64,000 nt of DNA from Nematopogon swammerdamellus (GCA_946902875.1 OX336337.1:1922001-1986000); one strand, 5' to 3'. Positions 52,329 through 63,364 are shown, counted from the stretch's first letter. Made by a program: numbers and translations. The notes: a model not told the origin generated them from the sequence alone.

Positions 52329-52750
52329 TCGACAGTCGACCACTGAGCTGCCGAGGCTGACCACACCGTAGACCTCCCTGAATTGATTATTGTATAATTT
52401 CATCCATTGATATGTAACCTACGCTTGGATATGTCGAAAATTCCGCCAGAAGAACTGACAAACAAACTTCGCAAGTCACAATGTTTTGTTAGTACCTTAT
52501 AAGTGTTATATGGTAACTTACAAGTAATTAACCCATTACTACCGCTCACAAGAGCATTAATACTTACAGTATAAACATGAATACTGAAGAATCTGACCAC
52601 TCTGCCAATTTCATTAACTATGTCTGGTGTATAGTGCCATCGTCAATTTGATAGGTACTTAAATATATCAAGTCAATTCAACCAACAATCCCTGAACTGA
52701 ATGAACTGTGAAGGAGCATGGATGGAGCATGTCTCAGAACAGGCTGTTAC

Positions 52751-52884
52751 CTGGGTTCAGCTTGAACCACCACTGGTGCTCCGGCTGGTGGTAGATGCTG
52801 GCCAGGGCTCGCAGGGCCGCGTAGTATGACCTGCACTCCTCGCCGCTACGGAACGCCATCGGCGAGCGATCGTACACGTTGAAC
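52751..52884 (-). CDS. TMLHE: Trimethyllysine dioxygenase (TMLHE), penultimate exon
   Basis: The exon encodes FNVYDRSPMAF through ALRALASIYHQPEHQWWFKL and NPG. It matches the segment just before the C-terminus of trimethyllysine dioxygenase (R-x-N-x-YDR ... WYxA-x-R-x-L ... xxFWVKLxPG in vertebrates). This is the jelly-roll core of the TauD-type 2-oxoglutarate oxygenase; the Arg after the last iron-binding His lies in the next exon. The exon is 134 bases, entered from CCTCAG|G (phase 2) and left at CCAG|GTAAC, and a Gly codon is split exactly as the terminal exons require (G|GA). Earlier exons with the first His-x-Asp iron ligands were not found up to 64000, so the gene must continue beyond the window. 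The related gamma-butyrobetaine dioxygenase is less likely because of FTGRRVLCGSY in the last exon. Confidence 0.85.
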
Positions 52885-53753
52885 CTGAGGACATGAGACG
52901 AAAGTTAAAATACAAAAAAAAAAAACACCACGCACCAAAAACGCATTAAAAAAGTTCAGCTGAGTTAATTAAACGCGTCGCGGGCTGAGTAATTTTTTTT
53001 CTTTTAGTTGTTGTTGTTGTTGTTGTTTATTAAGCATTCATTAGACAGCATGACTGTACCCGAATTGGTCAAAATTTGTTCTATCCGATTCGATTACACC
53101 CACGAAGAAGAACCGGCAAGAAACTTCGCAGGGTTTTTTTTTTTCATAATCATTTTTACAAGCTTTTAGTGACTATCCACATAATAACACCGCCTACAGT
53201 CGATTGAAAATACAGCTTGAGAGCATATGTGAGTAGTGATAATATGTTTTCCTTATCGTGATTTCATTTCTGCCTCCCCCCCCCCCTCGCTTTGTATAGG
53301 GAATGTAATTTTCTAGACACTAAAGCAGTATTCTTTGAAAAAAAAAACCAAATCTTAATAATTTTTAAACATACAAAAACTACAAAAACGTCATTGTATT
53401 ATAAACGCGCGCACTGCCCTCGATTGCTCAGTACGCCGAAATTGCATTTTTGTTTTGCCATATGAATCCCCTTAAGACTGTACTGTCGGCGGGGCAGTGC
53501 TTCCATCATTAAGACTATGGGAAGTTACTTATTCATCTTAAACACCTCATATTATACTATTATCAGTATTTCGCTTCGTGGACAAATATACTTACATACA
53601 TACTAATGTAAGATCTCTACAATAATAATTGTATTTAGGTTAAGTACAAGCCAAGCCATGCGGATCGAGTGGGATTAACACAGTGTAAGCTTAATTAATT
53701 GTTTAATTAATTTGCTCAATCATTACCGAATAACCACTGTCAGGCCGGAGAGC
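52885..53753. other. Probable TMLHE upstream intron
   Basis: Contains (TTG)n and TTAAGCATTCATTAGACAG at 53007-53050 (also at ~5650) and GAAGAACCGGCAAGAAACTT, a dispersed element end. Otherwise unassigned. Confidence 0.4.
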
Positions 53754-53761
53754 GTTCATAC

Positions 53762-54051
53762 CACAGAGCATCAAATACCTACCGCGCGCGCCCCCTACTA
53801 GAGACGCCCTAAGCGATAATATTTGAAACCCAAAAACTACACGCAGTGCTGCTAGCGCTTCGTATGTGTGTGTGTGTGCTAGTATCGACACTACACACAA
53901 AGAGGAGCAAGTTAGGCACACGCACAAAACAAATGCATAAGCACAACACACATATGTAAGTCATAGGCCACGCCCACAGGCTTCAACGGCGTTGTAGAGA
54001 AATCGCGCTCAGGGCGCCTCTAGGAGGGGCGCGCGCATTTGATGCTCTGTG
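53762..54051. mobile_element. hAT-type MITE with 8-bp target duplication (copy 2)
   Basis: 290 bp, ends CACAGAGCATCAAAT / ATTTGATGCTCTGTG. GTTCATAC at 53754-53761 is repeated at 54052-54059. The interior is close to 31530-31823, including the (TG)n stretch and GAGGAGCAAGTTAGGCACAC. Confidence 0.92.
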
Positions 54052-54252
54052 GTTCATACACACACGCACTAATACTGAACGCCGTGCGGTTTTGGATTTT
54101 GTATTGATGATTGAGGCAACTTCAGAGACGAGCATTCGGCGTGTTTGTACGTTGTTCGATGGCTGTTCGTTCGCAGACGACAGTCGCTACGCCCTGCGAC
54201 GTATGCATCACCCTCCCCCACCCAGCAAAGATGGACTCACTTATTTAGAGCA

Positions 54253-54856
54253 TTTTCAACCCCCGACGAAAAACGAGGGATGTTATAAGTTTAACGTGCG
54301 AGTGTATGTGTGTGGCATCGTAGCTCCCAAACGGATGGACCGATTTGGATGCGGTTTTTTTTATTAGAAAGCAGATTTAATCGGGATGGACGTTAGCTAT
54401 GTTTGTAATCAAGTAATCAAGTTTTTTTTTTTTTTTTTTTTATGGAAACTGACACGGTTGGCTACATCACCTACAACTCCCGTGATGTCAGCCCATAACA
54501 CCGGGTGATCTTGGTGCCACGTCAGCCTTCCCTTCGGTCGTGCCGGCTACACTGAACTGGACGGAAAACACAAACTATTTACATAGCCGTTTCGACCGAC
54601 CTTTCATTCAGTGCGGTGGTACCAACCCGGGCGGGTTAAACCCTACCACCTAGTAATATAAGAAGGGAGTCATATCCCTTAGTCGCCTTTTACGACATAC
54701 ACGGGGAGAGATGCAGTGGGGCTATTCTTTTAAAGTACCGGCCCCACACGGTACCACAATCAAGTAATTAAGTAATCAAACAATTAATTATCTTAAAAAG
54801 TGGGCGGACTTGCATGTGGTTTTTTTAAAAAGCTCAAAATAAAAGTTAATTTTTGA
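54253..54856 (-). mobile_element. H-type element with SINE B insertion
   Basis: Inverted H layout: CCCCCGACGAAAAACGAGGG, GCATCGTAGCTCCCAAACGG, CGGGATGG.CGTTAGCTATG, then after the SINE AAAGTGGGCGGACTTGCATG. The foldback part is largely missing. Confidence 0.65.
54422..54757 (-). mobile_element. SINE B with target duplication
   Basis: T-run, inverted body, then the complement of the D-type head (CTTAGTCGCCTTTTACGACA ... GGCCCCACACGGTACC). AATCAAG occurs at 54415-54421 and 54758-54764. Confidence 0.85.
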
Positions 54857-54929
54857 CAGTTTTCCTCACTGAATACGCCCGTATATTCTAACTTTATGCT
54901 CACATCACTCTACTACGCCGAACTAGATT

Positions 54930-55105
54930 CCGTTGGGCAGAACTTGGATGCGAGACCGTTCGACGGTTGCGGCTGACCGTGGTTTTCAATCCACGTAAAA
55001 CAGTGGGTCTCTTCCCTACTTACCAAGTGGTAGGGTTTAATCCGACCGGGTTGGTACCGCAGCGCTGACTGAAAGGTGGGTAGAAGCGGCTATGATGTGA
55101 TGATA
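54930..55105 (+). repeat. Degenerate SINE A fragment
   Basis: GTTGGGCAGAACTTGGATGC is a decayed 5S-like segment. GTGGTAGGGTTTAATCCGAC and GGGTTGGTACCGCAGCGCTG are body. Old copy. Confidence 0.6.
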
Positions 55106-55202
55106 AAACATTATTTACGGCTGTAAGCTGGCGAACTTGACGATCAGTAGATGCACAAACCAATAATTTGTACAAACTATCGCGGTGTTTCTCACAGTAA
55201 AA

Positions 55203-55824
55203 ACTTGACGAACAAGGTGGTATGGTTTAACCCGCCCGGGTTGATACCACTGCACTGAATGAAAGGTTGGTTTTTTTTTATGTAATCCAGTATGAGTGGC
55301 TGATTCGAAGGGGACAAAGCACATGCTCCGACCAGCCAATATCACCTCCAAGAAGGTAGGTGTCGTACCAGAGACTTCCCTGGATTGCTGGCTATACTGG
55401 ACTAGAGGAGAACACAACCGAGGCTGCTTTGCGGCCATCTTACATCCAGTACGGTAGTATCAACCCCAACCCAGTCGGCTACAATTTGAGCCTACTTACC
55501 ACCTAGTAAGGGGCGAGGAAAGGGACCTACAGTTTAACACCGGTTCTGAACGGTGAAGCAGCAGGTGTAGTTATGCACGTAAATGTTTTCGTCAGAAAAA
55601 ACTCATTGGTACACGCCGACCGGATTCGAACCTCGACCCTCTCGCAACCACTCGGCCACCCGCTAATTCAAACGGCTATGTAAATAGTTCGAGTTTTCCG
55701 TCCAGTTCAGTGTACACGGCACGACCGAAGGGAAGCACTGACATGACACCTAGTTCACCAAGGTGTTATGGGCTGACATCACGGATGATGTAACAAACCA
55801 TGTCAGTTTCCATAAAAAAAAAAA
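55203..55824 (+). mobile_element. SINE A/B body split by SINE C
   Basis: The body starts GGTGGTATGGTTTAACCCGC at 55215, is interrupted after GAAAGGTTGG (55270), and resumes at ~55664 as AAACGGCTATGTAAATAGTT to the A-tail. The insert is an inverted SINE C. Confidence 0.75.
55271..55663 (-). mobile_element. SINE C nested in another SINE
   Basis: Inverted copy: TGTAATCCAGTATGAGTGGC ... CGGATTCGAACCTCG and ACTCGGCCACCCGC. Several deletions near the head. Confidence 0.78.
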
Positions 55825-55914
55825 AACTTGGCGTCTTTAGTGAGTGGCGACAGCGCCGGTTCTAAAATGTATCTCCATTTATAACCCGAGCGTACGGGTA
55901 CCCCACCTTGTTCG

Positions 55915-56902
55915 TTCGTGCCAACGAGGTATTATGTTTTACTAGAGCTCTTACTCGGGCAACGAACATTGCTCCGCCGAGCTGAGGCACAAATTTACGA
56001 ATTGGGGCCATCGAAACTAGTCGATCGCGAGCGGCCGAACTCGTCGCACGTGCCGCCGTCTGCGCGCATGGCGCATGCCCGGTTGCATTTCAATGCACAT
56101 GTTGTGATATGTTGGATTGGCCTTGGCTGGCGTTGTCGTTCACTGGCCACTAGCCCCTCCCGCTCGCTTCTCGCCCAGCGCGAGCCCCTCTCACCGCCCG
56201 CTAGCTCCACTCCCGGGGCCTTATTCTGAAACCTAACGCCTAATCGATCTCGCTTAGGCGAGAGCGAATATCGCTTAGCTCTCTTTTGTATGAAAATTGG
56301 TATTTCGAACGCCACTATGACGTATCGTCGATCGCCGCGAGAGCGAGAATCGAGACCGAATCGGCGGCAGCCAAGACCCTCTCGCCAGACGTCTCTCGTC
56401 ACGGACGATATCGACAGTTCAGTGTTACCAACACTTAGGAAAGGTTTGTACTACAAGTATTTAATAATGTATGAAAACCGCTGAAAGAGAATGAATACAT
56501 GTTTTTGAAGGTGTTATAATTAGGTACGGTCACTAATATAATATGCAAGATAAAAGAAACATATTTTTACGAATAGTTAAAATTTATTATTTTGGGTAAA
56601 TTTTGTATTTATAGCTGTTAACATTTACTCATTCGTGGTGGTCACACACTCTCATGTCGTTGCGTATTAGTTTGACACAGACAGACGGCGACGAGACGAG
56701 AGCCGCTCTCGCTGATTAGGCGGTAGGTTTCAGAATAAGGCCCCCGGTCGTTTCCCGCCCCGCGCGAGCTCGCCTCTACCGTTAGACTCTGCGCTCCGGC
56801 TCCCCGCTACCATACCTCATACCACAGCTGATGGGACGCCGTTTCACTGTATCTTCCTTCGTAGCGATAGCTCTAGTAAAACATAATACCTCGTTGGTTC
56901 GT
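55915..56902. mobile_element. ~1-kb foldback-ended element with nested MITE
   Basis: The inverted ends CCAACGAGGTATTATGTTTT (55921) and complement (to 56896) are about 29 bp. TTCGTG flanks both sides (55915-55920, 56897-56902). The interior contains the MITE at 56217-56743. The remaining sequence is GC-rich without protein motifs. Confidence 0.7.
56217..56743. mobile_element. Nested MITE (GGCCTTATTCTGAAACC ends)
   Basis: The ends GGCCTTATTCTGAAACCTAA and complement (…GGTTTCAGAATAAGGCC) are inverted over about 28 bp with one or two differences. CCCGG may be duplicated at the flanks. The 135-codon frame 55995-56402 straddles the MITE boundary and is not a gene. Confidence 0.75.
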
Positions 56903-57170
56903 GCAATCTTATCGGGCCGGCGCGGCGGCGGTGGGGCGCCGCGCCTGTCTGTCTGTCTGTCTGGCCTTCCGCCTTCCGTTTAAACTTTGTTAAAGTTTCC
57001 ACTTCTTCCTGCATTATTTTCTGGCGAGCGGTGAGGGCGAGCGTGGAATGAGAACCTGCATTCCTATTATCTTGGCCGTCTACGTTTAGCAGCCTTTATT
57101 GTGTCTTCTTATGTCTACTAACTACTTAAATTAACTAACTTTAATGAAATAAAATGGTACATCAGGTAAT
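56903..57170. other. Unassigned GC-rich to AT-rich transition
   Basis: Includes (CTGT)n at 56945-56962. No gene motif. Confidence 0.35.
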
Positions 57171-57179
57171 TATTTACTA

Positions 57180-57868
57180 AGGACATAAATTTACTTGAAA
57201 GTGTACAGCGTAGAGCGACAAAATAGAAAAATACCATATGAACATATAAATACTGAAGCGGCATTATGACTGCCCAGAGGTGGAAAGCATGTTTGTGTTA
57301 AATTCGAACACTCACCTAAGAGGTCACCTTGAAACTCAATGTAACAAGCTTCTCAACCGAAGCAAGAAAACACTTTCTGACTAACAGAATCGTAAACAGC
57401 TGGAATAAACTGCCCGAGGAAGTTATTGAAGCACTCTCAATAAACACATTCAATTAAATTACAAATTTAAAAAACCCCCGACTCTTAAAAAGTCAAAAAT
57501 AATTTCCGTTTACTTACTTAAAGGAGTCGGTAGACCGCTAAGTAAATTCCCGCGCAACTTTTGAGTCTTTATATTTAATTTACTTAGCGGTCCCCCGACT
57601 CCTTTAAGTAAGTAAACGGAAATTATTTTTGACTTTTTAAGAGTCGGGGGTTTTTTAAATTTGTAATTTAACTTTTATTTCAAGCTTTTTAAAAAAAACC
57701 GCATGCAAATCGGTCCACTTTTTAAGATAATTATTTTTTTTATTACTTAATTACTTTATTACTTGATTACAAACATAGCTAAGAACCATCCCGATTAAAC
57801 AGGCTTCCTAATAAAAAAAACCGCATCCAAATCGGTCCATCCGTTTGGGAGCTACGATGCCACAGACA

Positions 57869-57905
<37 letters not shown>

Positions 57906-58072
57906 ACACACACGTCAAACTTATAACACCCCTCCGTTTTTTTCGTCGGGGGTTAAAAATAGGCTTGACAAGTATTTAAAATCAAAGAAATATAACAATT
58001 ACCAGTGATCATCATAGACATGAACAAATCAGCATATTAAGCTGCTAGTTCATTAACAAAACAATAAAAAAG
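57180..58072 (+). pseudogene. LINE polymerase C-terminus split by an H-type element
   Basis: 57185-57453 encodes LESVQRRATK, then HLRGHLETQCNKL and (shifted) FLTNRIVNSWNKLPEEVIEA ending in INTF. The matching continuation NRLDKYLKSKKYNN is at 57957-58000, beyond the H-type insertion. At least one stop and one frameshift are present, so it is dead. An AAT-rich tail follows the next insertion (~58568). Confidence 0.72.
57454..57956 (+). mobile_element. H-type element with TTAA ends (copy 1)
   Basis: 503 bp. It starts TTAAATTACAAATTT and ends CGTCGGGGGTTAA. The first ~215 bp form a foldback (CCCCCGACTCTTAAAAAGTC / complement); then GCATCCAAATCGGTCCATCC, a (CA)n tract and CGTTTTTTTCGTCGGG. No protein. 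Confidence 0.8.
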
Positions 58073-58487
58073 TTAAATTACAAATTTAAAAAACCCCCGA
58101 CTCTTAAAAAGTCAAAAATAATTTCCGTTTACTTACTTAAAGGAGTCGGTAGACCGCTAAGTAAATTCCCGCGCAACTTTTGAGTCTTTATATTTAATTT
58201 ACTTAGCGGTCCCCCGACTCCTTTAAGTAAGTAAACGGAAATTATTTTTGACTTTTTAAGAGTCGGGGGTTTTTTAAATTTGTAATTTAACTTTTATTTC
58301 AAGCTTTTTAAAAAAAACCGCATGCAAATCGGTCCACTTTTGAAGATAATAATTTTTTTTATTACTTAATTACTTAATTACTTGATTACAAACATAGCTA
58401 AGAACCATCCCGATTAAACAGGCTTCCTAATAAAAAAAACCGCATCCAAATCGGTCCATCCGTTTGGGAGCTACGATGCCACAGACA

Positions 58488-58528
<41 letters not shown>

Positions 58529-58567
58529 AACTTATAACACCCCTCCGTTTTTTTCGTCGGGGGTTAA
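58073..58567 (+). mobile_element. H-type element with TTAA ends (copy 2)
   Basis: 495 bp, nearly identical to the copy 119 bp to its left; the visible differences are a few substitutions near 58340-58370 and the (CA)n length. TTAA is at both ends. Confidence 0.8.
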
Positions 58568-58606
58568 AAAATAATAATAATTAATGTTACCACTTCCCAC
58601 TAAAAT

Positions 58607-59004
58607 TTTTTTTTTTATTTTTTTTTTATGGAAACTGACACGGTTGGCTACATCACCTACCACGTCCGTGATGTCAGCCCATAACACCGGGTGAACTAGG
58701 TGCCATGTCAGTGCTTCCCCCTTTGATCGTGCCGGCTACACTGAACTGGTCGGAAAACACAAACTATTTACATAGCCGTTTAGACCGACGTTTCATTCAG
58801 TACGGTGGTACCAACCCGGGCGGGTTAAACCCTACCACCAAGTAAGATTAGGAGGGAAGGGACCTACAGTTTTACGAGGAATCCGAACCTCGGTCAGCCT
58901 CCAACGATCAGCGGTCACCCATCCAAGTACTGACCGCACCCAGTGTTGCTTAACATTCAATAGCGACAGTTGACTGTCTGCACCACTGAGCTATCGAGGC
59001 TGAC
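58607..59004 (-). mobile_element. SINE A, full length, inverted
   Basis: T-run, TATGGAAACTGACACGGTTG, body, then the complements of GGTTCGGATTCC, the 5S-like GATGGGTGACCGC and the A box ACCACTGAGCTATCGAGG. Confidence 0.87.
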
Positions 59005-59157
59005 AAAAATGATTTCTTTTTAGGATTCCGTAGCCTGGAAGCACGGGGACACCCTTACAAACCCCGTGAGGTGTTTGTTTGTTCATCTGTCCGTCCGTCT
59101 ATCACACGCGCTGTCAGTGGTGAAAACTCCGGAACGTAAAGCTCAATAGAACTGAAA

Positions 59158-59526
59158 AAAAAACGGCCAAGTGCGAGTAGAACTCGCGCACCGAGGGTTC
59201 CGTATCGCCATGTCATGGTCAGCGCCACTCACGCCATCCTATGTATTATTTAAAATCCTTCATACGCTTTTCGGTAGATGGCGCGCATACACTTTTTAGT
59301 TTCTTCTATGGGGACCCCTTGCATTTTTTATCTTATTTTTATTATTTGTTGTTATATAGGCCATAATAAATAACACATATTCTGTGAAAATTTCAACGGG
59401 CTACCTTTACGGATTCGGTTTACGGTTCAAGTTATACAGCCCTCGGACAGACAGTCAGACGGACGGACGGACAGACAGACGGCGTAGGCTTAGTAATAGG
59501 CTTCCGTACGGGATGCGAAAACCTAA
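59158..59526 (+). repeat. E-type dispersed element, near full length
   Basis: GCCAAGTGCGAGTAGAACTC at the start, GAGGGTTCCGTATCGCC, a GGACAGACAGT/CGGACGG tract, and TAATAGGCTTCCGTACGGG at the end. Confidence 0.78.
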
Positions 59527-59837
59527 AAAAGATATTAAATGTATAATTTATTTCGGCAGCGTGCACATAATTGAGAAGTTTAACCCAACATGTATCAGCA
59601 GATAAGGAGGGTTGCATTGTCATTATCCTTTCTATCGGGGATTCGATTAATGGTGTCAGATAGCGCGTATGAGTATTTTATGTAAGAATTCCCTTACTAA
59701 ACCCTTTTGTTATTCTCGTCGGGATGAGGGTCGCCTCTGCAGTTATGGACAAAGATAGCGGCCGCGTTTAGGGGGAAGCATACGCTGGTGGGCATAGACC
59801 AGGCGAGCTTATGCTGTATATTTCTATAATTAGACCG
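59527..59837. other. Unassigned, short frame on minus strand
   Basis: A minus-strand stretch reading NIQHKLAWSMPTSVCFPLNA to the stop resembles a repeat-derived frame rather than a gene; no start or splice context supports it. Confidence 0.35.
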
Positions 59838-60012
59838 GGTTCTCACCACCGCACTGAATGAAAGGTCGGTCGAAACGGCTATGTAAATAGTTTGTAGCCG
59901 GCACGACCGGAAGGGAAGCACTGACGTGGCACCAAGTTCACCCGGTGTTATGGGCTGACACCATGGATGTTGTGGGTGATGTAGCCAAACGTGTCAATTT
60001 CCATAAAAAAAA
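59838..60012 (+). repeat. SINE A/B 3' fragment
   Basis: GGGTTCTCACCACCGCACTG ... CAATTTCCATAAAAAAAAAT, with a deletion after AATAGTTTGT. Confidence 0.75.
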
Positions 60013-60094
60013 ATATATTTTTTATGAATCTATTAATGTATTCTAAGTATATACAATTCTAGTTCAAATTATATTCATATTTATGGCTCTGTAG

Positions 60095-60330
60095 TCAGCA
60101 ACGCTGGCAGGGATCCTTGCACAATGGGTGTCTGTCCGTCCGTCTGTGTGTCAAGAGCGCTCTCCGATGTGATTTTTTTATAGAAAACGCGACATATGGC
60201 GCCGAGCCACCACAAGGTGTCAAACGATGCCCATTGCAAATGCCAAGCCGGCCAGACAGGTGCCCATTCACGCCCCTTTTGAAGGACCGGAGACGGTACT
60301 TGGGGGGGAATATGTTAGTTAGCACGGCGC
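60095..60330 (-). pseudogene. RTE-like LINE 3' end
   Basis: On the minus strand IFPPKYRLRSFKRGVNGHLS is the last part of an RTE-type polymerase, followed by CATCGTTTGACACCTTGTGG, the shared 3' tail. Best-preserved tail of this family in the window. Confidence 0.75.
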
Positions 60331-60371
60331 CGATATATTATACATATATCATAATGATATATGATTACTCT

Positions 60372-60480
60372 GGAAGTCCTTGCAGCACAACACCGATTGT
60401 TCTGCTTACTCCGATTGCCAGGAAACAGTGTGTGGTATATATATATGCCACACACTGTTTCCCGTATGTATATGTATGTA
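60372..60480 (+). repeat. D-type SINE 3' fragment with terminal foldback
   Basis: CTTGCAGCACAACACCGATT ... GGAAACAGTGTGTGGTATA is followed at once by its complement (TATGCCACACACTGTTTCC), a 19-bp stem like that at 12327-12364. Confidence 0.75.
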
Positions 60481-61377
60481 TAATGTATGTCGTTCAAATT
60501 CGTTCATTCGTTTGCGTTCCTAAGATGTGTACCCACTATTCGCCTTGGGATGTTTCGCCTCCGATACGACACAGGAACGTTTGGTATCGCGAACGCTATT
60601 GATTCAGCAAGGTGGTGGATATTTCCATTTGTATTGGTGGCCCAGTTTTAGGGTTTCGTCGAAGCCTCACGAGCAAATTGAACAGTAAACAAAGCGAGAG
60701 GAGGCGATCCTATAAACATCTATTACGTCGTTGTGCTGGGCCCCACTTCTTATTCACTATCATGTTTGGGTATTGTTTATATTGTGCCGATTTTCTTGAT
60801 ACTTTAGTTAGCAAATGTTTGCGAAACTTTTTCGTACGTGACCCTAAAATACTCTCGGCGTTCGTACGTCCTTCTCCCTTTTCATAGCTGCGAACAATAA
60901 ACTAAATTGATATTTATATTAAATTAAAAAAAAAATATTGAAAGGACTGAAAATATTTTTGAGACTTCTGCTTCTCTAAAGTGCTGTCTGAAGGTTCGCT
61001 TCAAGCGTCCTCGACACCATTTACGGTGAAGAGCAAACGGCTTTTGTGTAATCGTAATTGAAATAGTCGCCAGTAACACAAGCTCTGCCTATCCTGCCTA
61101 CAATCTAGACGGCCAGACAATAGAGAGATAAATTGCTACAAATTGAGTTAGGCATCGGATTTGTTCAGTGGGAGGTGACGACAGCCTGGTGTTAAGGGGT
61201 GGGGACGAAGGAGTGGGTGTGGGGTAAGCCACGTGCTCTGTTAGCAAAGCCTCCGCATGACTGGCGACGCCACAGGAGCATCATTTGAAACTACGATAAG
61301 ATTTAAGGTGACTCGTCCATATACATTTTAGTTTTCAGAGCTCCGTACAAATTTTTTTATGTACAAAAGCCAACAAT
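60481..61377. other. Unassigned stretch
   Basis: A 91-codon plus-strand frame at 60612-60887 has no recognised motif. The rest is mixed. No RNA or repeat is recognised. Confidence 0.4.
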
Positions 61378-61955
61378 AATTTTCGTAAACTTATTTAAAG
61401 GAGTCGGAGGACCGCTAAGTAAATACCCGCGCAGATCTGAGTTTTTATATTTTATTTACTTACCAGTCCCCCGACTCCTTCAAGTAAGTAAACGGAAATT
61501 ATTTTACTTTTTAAGGGTCGGGGCTTTTTTAAATTTGTAATTTCACTATTATTTCAAGGTTTTTAAAAAAACCGCATGCAAATCGGTCCACTTTAAAAGA
61601 TAGGTACCCGGGTTGGTACCACCGCACTGAATGAAACGTCGGTCTAAACGGCTATGTAAATAGTTTGTGTTTTCCGACCAGTTCAGTGTAGCCGGCACGA
61701 TCAAAGGGGGAAGCACTGACATGGCACCTAGTTCACCCGGTGTTATGGGCTGACATCACGGACGTTGTAGGTGATGTAGCCAACCGTGTGAGTTTCCATA
61801 AAAAAAAAAAAATAATAATAATTTTTAAACGCATCCAATTGGTCCATCCGTTTGGGAGCTACGATGCCACAGCAGAGACACCGATACACACATACACACA
61901 CACGTTAAACTTATTTTTAATTTACTTACCCCTCTATTTTCTTCGGGGGTTAAAA
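61378..61955 (+). mobile_element. H-type element with SINE A 3' insertion
   Basis: The foldback part (GGAGTCGGAGGACCGCTAAG / CAGTCCCCCGACTCC) is at 61378-61525. The rest of H is split by a SINE A 3' half at 61608-61811, then GCATCCAATTGGTCCATCCG to CTTCGGGGGTTAA. Confidence 0.7.
61608..61811 (+). mobile_element. SINE A, 5'-truncated
   Basis: Begins inside the body (ACCCGGGTTGGTACCACCGC) and runs to the A-tail, the usual outcome of incomplete target-primed reverse transcription. Confidence 0.8.
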
Positions 61956-62517
61956 ACATTAACATCGACTACTCTGCTTACCCCGCTTGCCGGGATACAG
62001 CGTGGCGTATGTAATCCACAAAGTCATAAAACAATATTGTTACTTTTGCCTCGCTATATAGTTTTATCCCGCGCTCACGTAATCTCTCTGGCACTATCTA
62101 AAGTTAAATTGAGCAAGAAATTAAATTCCATAATCGCCTTAAAGGCCAATGCACCAGAAATTGAAAGTGGCTACTTTGAAGCTCGGTTTTTATCGTCTTC
62201 GTCGGTAGTAACTATTAAGGCGAATGGATCGCTGAAACGCGCGGTCTGGCGACGATCGCGGAAAGTTAGCAATTTCTAGATGAATTTCGCTTCAATGTTG
62301 CAGTTAGCCAGTCTAATGGACCCACTTACTTTGTTAGTTTAAAGTTTTCGCCTGTGTCATTTCATATAATGAATAGGTATATACATTATGCAAGTATGCA
62401 GGTGTACATTGTGCCAACTTCATGGTTTATGAAAACTTAAAATGACTAGTAAACCAATAAACAATTAGTTTTAGTGTTTCGTATTCGTACGGGACCTAGC
62501 TAGCCCGATTGCACCGG
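61956..62517. other. Unassigned, with small D-type SINE fragment
   Basis: 61966-62015 is a D-type tail piece (ACTCTGCTTACCCCGCTTGC). The long plus-strand frame reaching 62279 crosses SINE and H boundaries and is not a gene. Confidence 0.4.
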
Positions 62518-62574
62518 TTTTTAGGCTTACGTATCCGGTACGGGACCCTATTACTAAGCCTATGCCGTCTGTCT

Positions 62575-62605
<31 letters not shown>

Positions 62606-62919
62606 CGGGGGCTGTATCTCTTGAACCGTAATAGGTAGCCCGTTGAAATTTTCACAGAATATGTGTTATTATGGCCGATATAACAAATAAAAAAATAAGA
62701 AAAGTAAAAAAATCACGGGTGTACCCATAGAAGAAACCAAAAAGTGTATGCGCGCGCGCCATATACCGAATAGATTATGAAGTATTTTAACTATTCATTA
62801 CATTTAACTAATATGAAGCATTTCATAATACGCCATCTAGATAGCGTGAGTTGCGCTAGCCATGACATGGCGATACGGAACCCGCCTGGGTGCGCGAGTT
62901 CGACTCGCACTTGTGTTAA
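62518..62919 (-). repeat. E-type dispersed element
   Basis: Inverted copy: TATCCGGTACGGGACCCTAT, the TCTG/TCCG tract, CGATACGGAACCC, GCGCGAGTTCGACTCGCACT. Confidence 0.78.
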
Positions 62920-63364
62920 ATATATTCTCGTTTTATTATCAAAGTCTACATAATATGTAGTTTAAACGTACCATTTTACTATGGACCCAGCATTTTATTA
63001 TCCATGCATACCATGGGTGCATGCATAATACAATGTCGCGTCCCTAGTAAAGTATTTAGTTCTCTACTTTAAGTAGAGAAACTTCAAAATGGCCGCTAGA
63101 AGATATATTGGCTCGTCTCTTAGTGAAACTAGACGAAAAAAAAACAAATAATGGAAGTATTAGTAGTAATTAACGATAGTACAATAGAAAGGCAACTATT
63201 TCCTCATCGGCTTAGTCTTCTATATCCGAGTGCTTTTCCGAGCGGGCTACTGTGCTCGATTCCAAGTTAAGCACGACGAAACATTTTCGTGAATGTCCAG
63301 TGTGTGTCACAAATAAAATGCACTTAATGTGCGACGTGCAGTAAATCTAATATCATCCATAGTA
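62920..63364. other. Unassigned stretch
   Basis: AT-rich; a small palindrome-like TTTAGTTCTCTACTTTAAGTAGAGAA lies near 63055-63082. No gene is seen. Confidence 0.4.

Larger units (their letters stand above)
48323..52750 (-). other. TMLHE 4.4-kb last intron, filled with mobile elements
   Basis: Bounded by the donor GTAAC at 52750 and by the terminal-exon acceptors. It holds a Helitron-like element with a SINE A insertion, a mariner-like MITE, a G-rich tract, four SINE fragments, a SINE C and an RTE-like tail, each listed separately. Confidence 0.75.

Noticed and set aside
52751..52884. Gamma-butyrobetaine dioxygenase instead of TMLHE
   Set aside because: The two families are related, but the C-terminal FTGRRVLCGSY and the short end after it fit trimethyllysine dioxygenase better; BBOX1-type ends differ there.
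55995..56402. 135-codon ORF on the minus strand
   Set aside because: It straddles the end of a MITE and its GC-rich host; no homology motif and no splice context.
61740..62279. 179-codon ORF
   Set aside because: It begins inside a SINE A tail, crosses a poly(A), an H-type element and a D-type fragment, and has no domain.
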